DNA of 64,000 nucleotides from Veillonella parvula (GTDB taxonomy: Bacteria > Bacillota > Negativicutes > Veillonellales > Veillonellaceae), in NCBI RefSeq assembly GCF_036456085.1, contig NZ_CP138632.1:1159001-1223000 (forward strand), in the 5' to 3' direction. Made by a program: the position numbers and the translations under genes. This document shows positions 59,739 through 64,000 of the stretch, piece by piece (within the stretch, counting starts at the first letter, position 1; every line of letters begins with the position of its first letter). A model generated the notes under the pieces. That model was not told the origin of the DNA and made no database searches. It was given only the letters and a program-made list of their open reading frames with translations.

Positions 59739-61199
59739 ATGGAAGCAATGCTCAATGATGCTATATCCACCATAAACGGTTATTTATGGAGTTATTTCAT
59801 CATTTTTATTCTCATCGGCGCAGGTCTCTTCTTTACGATGACAACGAATTTTGTACAAATTCGCATGATTAAAGAAATGATTCGCCTCGTAATTAACGGC
59901 GCAGGTAGTTCTACAGAAAAAAATCATGTATCCTCATTCCAAGCATTCTGTGTTAGTACCGCATCTCGTGTAGGTGTTGGTAATATCGCAGGTATAGCTA
60001 TTGCCGTTGTACTTGGTGGCCCTGGTGCCATTTTCTGGATGTGGGTTATCGCACTTATCGGTGCTGCCACTGGCTTCATCGAATCTACATTAGCACAAAT
60101 CTACAAAGAACCTGTTGCTAAGGGCGGTTTCTATGGCGGACCAGCTTACTATATTCGGTATGGTCTAAACAACAAGGCATTATCTATTCTATTTGCTATT
60201 TTAATCAGTATTACCTATGGTTGGATTTACAATTCTGTACAAGCCAATACATTGGCTGCATCTCTCCAGGTATTCAACCTTGATGTGTCCTATACAGGCG
60301 CTGTAGTAGCAGTCCTTCTTGGTATTATCATATTCGGTGGTATCAACCGTGTTGCAAAAGCATCTGAAATCATTGTTCCTATCATGGCGATTCTATACAT
60401 TGCTACTGCGTTATTTGTGGTAATTATGAATATCACCCAATTCCCACATGTAATCTATACTATTTTCTCCTCCGCATTCGAGCCTGTTGCAGCAGGTGGT
60501 GGCTTATTAGGTGCTACTGTTATGAATGGTATCAAACGGGGGCTCTTCTCTAACGAAGCCGGTGAAGGTTCTGTTCCAAACGCAGCCGCTACGGCAGCTG
60601 TTAACCACCCTGTGGAACAAGGTCTTGTACAAGCATTCGGCGTATTCCTTGATACATTCATCATTTGTACAGCTTCTGCTTTCATCGTACTCATCGTGGG
60701 TGATTACAGCACTACAGGTCTAACAGGTATTGCTCTTGTACAACATAACCTAGCTCAACAACTTGGTTCTTGGGCGCCTACAGCCGTAGCCATTTTCATC
60801 GTTATGTTCTCCTTTAGTTCCTTAATTGGCAACTATTACTACGGTGAAATCAATATCAGCCACTTAACAAATAAACGATTCTACCTACATTTGTTCCGTA
60901 TTGGCGTAATTCTTATGACATTTGTGGGCTCTATTGCCTCTCTAGATCTTGTATGGAATCTAGCCGATTTATTCATGGCTTTCTTAGTATTAACTAACGT
61001 AAGTTCCATCGTACGTATGGGGCGCACAGCAGGTCTTGCCCTCGATGACTATATTAAACAACGCAAGGCAGGTATTGAAACGCCAGTATTTAACCGTTCT
61101 ATTCTAAACCACACGTACGGCATCGTATGGTGGGGTGATGGTCAAACTACAGACTCCTCCGTACCTCCTACTCCGATTGAAGATACTGTGGAAAAATAA
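59739..61199 (+). CDS. Alanine/glycine:cation symporter (AGCS family)
   Basis: Sodium- or proton-coupled alanine/glycine uptake, 486 residues and about 10 membrane helices. Family motifs are FQAFCVSTASRVGVGNIAGI, GGPGAIFWMWVIALIGAATG and GLFSNEAGEGSVPNAAATAA. The ATG at 59739 has AAAGGGAG 5 nt upstream. It lies before gdhA and fits amino-acid catabolism. Confidence 0.93.
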   Translation: MEAMLNDAISTINGYLWSYFIIFILIGAGLFFTMTTNFVQIRMIKEMIRLVINGAGSSTEKNHVSSFQAFCVSTASRVGVGNIAGIAIAVVLGGPGAIFWMWVIALIGAATGFIESTLAQIYKEPVAKGGFYGGPAYYIRYGLNNKALSILFAILISITYGWIYNSVQANTLAASLQVFNLDVSYTGAVVAVLLGIIIFGGINRVAKASEIIVPIMAILYIATALFVVIMNITQFPHVIYTIFSSAFEPVAAGGGLLGATVMNGIKRGLFSNEAGEGSVPNAAATAAVNHPVEQGLVQAFGVFLDTFIICTASAFIVLIVGDYSTTGLTGIALVQHNLAQQLGSWAPTAVAIFIVMFSFSSLIGNYYYGEINISHLTNKRFYLHLFRIGVILMTFVGSIASLDLVWNLADLFMAFLVLTNVSSIVRMGRTAGLALDDYIKQRKAGIETPVFNRSILNHTYGIVWWGDGQTTDSSVPPTPIEDTVEK

Positions 61200-61215
61200 A
61201 ATATATCGACGTATG

Positions 61216-61249
61216 AGGCTGGTGAAAGTATCTTTCACCAGTCTTTTTC
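61216..61249 (+). terminator. Terminator of the AGCS gene
   Basis: A 10-bp stem (61219-61228 with 61232-61241) followed by CTTTTT. Confidence 0.85.
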
Positions 61250-61376
61250 GTATAATCTTTAAAATAGTTTATTAGTACATACAAAAAGGTCTATTTTTTT
61301 CAGAATATAAATCTTTATTCTTTTTGTAAAAGTATCCATTTTCATAGATAAAAACATCGTTCATTAGCAAATTGTA

Positions 61377-61394
61377 CTGTGATAAAGATCATAG
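61377..61394. promoter_or_regulatory. Crp-like operator upstream of gdhA
   Basis: CTGTGATAAAGATCATAG matches TGTGA-N6-TCACA with one mismatch and is nearly identical to the site at 42090-42107. It is 158 bp upstream of gdhA. The rest of the 353-bp gap 61200-61552 is AT-rich, without a gene. Confidence 0.5.
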
Positions 61395-61552
61395 TAATTA
61401 TCTATATTTTTACAACTTTTACAGGTCAAAAACTATAGAATATATTTATGAAAATATAAAGGGTATTCTGTTTACAATGTCGAATACTTAAGTATGCGAT
61501 AAAATTAGCATTAATTAAACTATTAATTTACTCTATTATCCAGGAGGTAATT

Positions 61553-62809
61553 ATGAGCGGTTATAACCCATATGAAAACATGTTAAACACATTAGACGTA
61601 GCAGCTGAAAAGCTCGGCTATACTCGTAGTGAATACGAAGTGTTACGTCACCCAGAACGAGAACTAAAAGTAGCAGTTCCTCTTCAACTCGACAATGGTG
61701 AAGTTCGCGTATACGAAGGTTATCGTTGCCAACATTCCACATTGCGTGGCAGTGCTAAAGGCGGTCTTCGCTTCCATCCAGATTCTGATGAAAACGAAGT
61801 TCGTGCATTGGCAGCTTGGATGACTATTAAAAACGCGATTGCTAACATCCCTTATGGCGGTGGTAAAGGCGGTATCAAAGTTGATCCAAAAACGTTAAAA
61901 CCTCGTGAATTAGAACGCTTAACTCGTAACTTCGTACACCGTATTGCACCTATCATCGGTGTTAATACAGACGTCCCTGCACCAGACGTAAATACGAATG
62001 CTCAAATCATGAGCTGGATTGCTGACGAATACAGCACATTAAAAGGTGAATGGAGCCCAGGTATCGTTACAGGTAAACCAATCGAAGTAGGCGGTTCCTT
62101 AGGCCGTAATGAAGCGACTGGTCGCGGTTGCCTCATCGCATTGCAAAGCTATCTTGCTAAGAAAAACTTGGATATCAAAAACCTTACTGTTGCAGTTCAA
62201 GGCTTTGGTAACGTAGGTTCCGTAGGCGCTCGTCTCATTGCACAAGCAGGTGCAAAAGTTGTGGCTATCGGCGACGTAAGCGTTAACATCTACAATCCTA
62301 ACGGTCTCGATGTTGAAAAAGCATACGAATATGCTAACTCCCATGGTCGTTCCCTCGAAGGTTACAGCGAACCAGGCATGACTACAATTGGACCTCAAGA
62401 GTTATTGGCTCAACCAGTTGATGTATTATACATGGCAGCCCTTGAGAACCAATTAAACAAAGACAACATGGAAAATATCCAAGCTAAAATCATCTTGGAA
62501 GGCGCTAATGGTCCTACTACTAATGATGCGGATAAATACTTCTATGAAAAAGGCATCGACATCATCCCTGACGTTCTTGCTAACGGCGGCGGCGTAGTTG
62601 TATCCTACTATGAATGGGTACAAAATAAAGCAAGCTTCTACTGGACTGAAGAAGAAGTTAATGAAAGATTAACTAAGAATATGCAAAATAGCTTCGAAGC
62701 TGTTTGGGAAATGCAACATAAATACAATGTACCTCCTCGTCAAGCAGCGTACATGGTTGCTCTTGAACGCCTCGTAGTCGAAACTAGATGGCGTGGCTAT
62801 AACTGCTAA
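61553..62809 (+). CDS. gdhA: Glutamate dehydrogenase (Glu/Leu/Phe/Val family)
   Basis: Oxidative deamination or reductive amination of glutamate, 418 residues. Active site GGGKGGIKVDPK, the DVPAPDVNTNAQIMSWIADE stretch and the dinucleotide fold VQGFGNVGSVGARL are seen. The ~420-residue hexameric type is usually NAD-linked and catabolic; cofactor is not provable here. AGGAGG lies 5-6 nt before the ATG. It stands alone with a strong terminator. Confidence 0.94.
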   Translation: MSGYNPYENMLNTLDVAAEKLGYTRSEYEVLRHPERELKVAVPLQLDNGEVRVYEGYRCQHSTLRGSAKGGLRFHPDSDENEVRALAAWMTIKNAIANIPYGGGKGGIKVDPKTLKPRELERLTRNFVHRIAPIIGVNTDVPAPDVNTNAQIMSWIADEYSTLKGEWSPGIVTGKPIEVGGSLGRNEATGRGCLIALQSYLAKKNLDIKNLTVAVQGFGNVGSVGARLIAQAGAKVVAIGDVSVNIYNPNGLDVEKAYEYANSHGRSLEGYSEPGMTTIGPQELLAQPVDVLYMAALENQLNKDNMENIQAKIILEGANGPTTNDADKYFYEKGIDIIPDVLANGGGVVVSYYEWVQNKASFYWTEEEVNERLTKNMQNSFEAVWEMQHKYNVPPRQAAYMVALERLVVETRWRGYNC

Positions 62810-62840
62810 ACTCCTATACCTCCATACATTTTAGCCATAA

Positions 62841-62878
62841 AAAAGGCGTAAGCTCGATTTGAGCTTACGCTTTTTTTA
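62841..62878. terminator. Bidirectional terminator of gdhA and queT
   Basis: Perfect 10-bp stem (62846-62855 with 62861-62870), T-runs on both strands, between convergent genes. Confidence 0.93.
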
Positions 62879-62947
62879 CCTATATACATAATCGAAACAT
62901 CTCTTGAGGCTCAATTATTTACTTAGTTTTGTCAATAAAACCACTTA

Positions 62948-63439
62948 TTATTTAAAAGCACCTAACAAAGCAGCCACACTAGGACGGCTCATCAAAGCTT
63001 TCACCAATACAGAACCAAGAACTGCTGGAATAGTTTGACCTACGATAAGGTTCAATACTAATGGCCAGTACGGAATTCCAAGTAATGGACTGAGCCACAT
63101 TGGTACACATAGTGCTGGCACAAATACGATTGGAAGCATGACCCACCAAGCGCTGAGGCCAAGCTTGCGCATTCCTACGATAATGCCTGTCGTTACTACA
63201 CCGACACCAAAGCCCCCTACCATATCGAAGATACCAAGACCGCCGAATAGGAAGTTAGAAATGAGGTTGCCAATCCCCATGGGAATCACCAAGAACGGAA
63301 AGGCATAAGCAAGTGCATATAATGATGTTGCTATACGAATTTGATAAGCCCCGAAGGAAACGCTTTGCGTTACATACAATACAACGATGTACAATGCCAC
63401 AACCATGGCAGAAATAGTCAATTTGCGTGTAGAAATCAT
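62948..63439 (-). CDS. queT: QueT-family queuosine-precursor ECF transporter S component
   Basis: Membrane substrate-binding component of an ECF transporter for preQ1/preQ0, 163 residues and about five or six helices. The N-terminus MISTRKLTISAMVVALYIVV and the segment QSVSFGAYQIRIATSLYALA are typical QueT/COG4708 features. The ATG at 63439 has GGAGGTG 6-7 nt upstream; the frame to 63484 enters the terminator. A preQ1 riboswitch candidate lies upstream. Confidence 0.85.
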   Translation of the reverse strand: MISTRKLTISAMVVALYIVVLYVTQSVSFGAYQIRIATSLYALAYAFPFLVIPMGIGNLISNFLFGGLGIFDMVGGFGVGVVTTGIIVGMRKLGLSAWWVMLPIVFVPALCVPMWLSPLLGIPYWPLVLNLIVGQTIPAVLGSVLVKALMSRPSVAALLGAFK

Positions 63440-63458
63440 AACACTCACCTCCTCAAAA

Positions 63459-63545
63459 TAAAAAAAGCATGGCAAAACTACCATGCTATAAATGCTTATG
63501 AATTTCCGTAGTTTTGTTTAGAGACAGGATGGTTTCAAACTGTCT
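63459..63545 (-). ncRNA. preQ1-I-type riboswitch with transcription attenuator
   Basis: The leader of queT has a hairpin AGACAG/CTGTCT with a 12-nt loop (63522-63545), then an A-rich tail CTAAACAAAACTAC (63508-63521). A terminator hairpin follows (63466-63472 with 63481-63487, then seven T residues). The tail can alternatively pair with GTAGTTTTG in the terminator loop, giving an antiterminator. Ligand binding should free the terminator and stop queT. The class is inferred; the loop differs from the B. subtilis preQ1 aptamer. Confidence 0.7.
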
Positions 63546-63612
63546 TATTTAGTTGTCGCCTTTAGGCAGTACTAATATATCATATATCTAATATTTTCGC
63601 AATTAATTGGGA

Positions 63613-63832
63613 TTAAGGCGGACTTGTAGGATCATCTACGATTAGTATCAAGATTGTAAGGTGGGGGTGGGGGTGGGGGCAGATACCTTTCCTCATCGCT
63701 TCACTGGCGAACCGGCCATCGGCCTAGGGCCTCGACCTGCCAAAGTCGCTCTTTGAAAAGGTATCTTCCACCACATCAAATTAAGCAAATCAACGTTTAT
63801 CACAATACTAGTGACGTAAAAGTCCGCCTTAA
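63613..63832. repeat. 220-bp imperfect palindrome with G-rich tract
   Basis: A 13-bp perfect inverted repeat, TTAAGGCGGACTT at 63613-63625 and its complement at 63820-63832, closes the element. Inside, AGATACCTTT (63681-63690) pairs with 63757-63766, and the centre (63700-63750) is GC-rich, with GGCC and CCTAGG palindromes, unlike the surrounding AT-rich DNA. It fits a MITE-like insertion or a structured RNA gene; no coding frame or known RNA family was recognised. Confidence 0.75.
63660..63679 (+). other. Potential G-quadruplex tract
   Basis: The plus strand has a GG followed by three GGGGG runs, each separated by a single T, in a genome region with few G-runs. The sequence is compatible with an intramolecular quadruplex of short loops. 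Confidence 0.7.
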
Positions 63833-63869
63833 GTCAAATGAACACTCTAACCAATTAGAATATATGCAA

Positions 63870-63893
63870 AGTAGTCGCCCAAAGACGACTACT
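63870..63893 (-). terminator. Possible terminator for the gene beyond the window
   Basis: An 8-bp stem (63870-63877 with 63886-63893), followed only by TTTGC on the minus strand, 44 bp after the partial gene's stop. The weak T-run makes it uncertain. Confidence 0.4.
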
Positions 63894-63936
63894 AATTTAA
63901 GCCAGTTTTAGTAGAAGTATATAGAGATAACTACTT

Positions 63937-64000
63937 TTACAATGCTGGATCTTTGACTCCGTTTGCATGGAAGGCTTTTGCTCTGTCGATGCATGTGCCG
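63937..64000 (-). CDS. C-terminal end of a gene cut by the window edge
   Basis: The minus strand reads GTCIDRAKAFHANGVKDPAL then stop. It is the only frame that ends sensibly and it fits a protein C-terminus before a hairpin. Twenty residues do not allow a family call. Confidence 0.4.
   Translation of the reverse strand, partial: GTCIDRAKAFHANGVKDPAL

Noticed and set aside
63613-63832. Retron msr-msd RNA (13-bp end complementarity)
   Set aside because: No reverse transcriptase gene adjacent on either side within the window, and no conserved retron features could be identified.

Overview
The window reads as a chromosomal segment of a Veillonella-like member of the Negativicutes (Firmicutes with an outer membrane). 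This is inferred from AT-rich intergenic DNA, Firmicutes-type information genes and leaders (L10 leader, AtpI/AtpZ, UPF0340), an outer-membrane-type ArnT/PMT glycosyltransferase, and an anaerobic organic- and amino-acid metabolism (aspartase, class I fumarase, iron-sulfur serine dehydratase, glutamate dehydrogenase, hybrid cluster protein, quinol NO reductase). There is no 16S rRNA gene, so the genus is an inference.

Region 1 (1-24,885) is an expanded version of the bacterial tRNA-tuf-secE-nusG-rplKAJL-rpoBC-rpsL-rpsG-fusA supercluster, all on the minus strand. It runs from tRNA-Thr/Tyr/fMet/Thr/Met through tuf, rpmG-secE-nusG, rplK-rplA-(L10 leader)-rplJ-rplL, rpoB-rpoC, an L7Ae-like protein, rpsL and rpsG to a cut-off fusA. 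Unrelated genes occupy its joints: a quinol NO reductase after tuf, an ArnT-like glycosyltransferase plus aspartase between rplL and rpoB, and a BCCT transporter between rpoC and the str genes. Strong sigma-70-type promoters (TTGACA-N17-TATAAT-like) restart transcription after most interruptions.

Region 2 (25,200-34,130) holds a minus-strand operon of a FolD homologue lacking two catalytic residues, hypA, hypB, a secreted protein with BamE-like repeats and an orphan BrxF-like P-loop protein. It continues with a PASTA-bearing PBP2, the CCA-adding enzyme and the two-subunit L-serine dehydratase. Region 3 (34,200-35,060) is a non-coding tandem repeat array bounded by inverted copies of its own core. 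Region 4 (35,100-41,810) contains hcp with a divergent Crp/Fnr regulator (nitrosative stress), a membrane-anchored protein of unknown function, a UPF0340 protein and the class I fumarase.

Region 5 (42,500-56,700) contains a plus-strand Asn-Glu-Val tRNA trio, a secreted protein of unknown function, and a minus-strand run: pgm; ACT and PFL proteins; wecA, wecB; atpZ, atpI; atpBEFHAGDC. Region 6 (56,850-64,000) has yitT, ispE-gntR, an alanine/glycine:cation symporter, glutamate dehydrogenase, a queuosine-precursor transporter under an apparent preQ1 riboswitch, a long imperfect palindrome with a G-quadruplex-type tract, and the last codons of another gene.

No phage, plasmid, CRISPR or complete defence island was seen. 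The most unusual items are the repeat array at 34.25-35.03 kb, the FolD homologue with replaced active-site residues, the orphan BrxF-like ATPase, the G-rich palindrome at 63.6-63.8 kb and the initiator tRNA with an A1:A72 mismatch.
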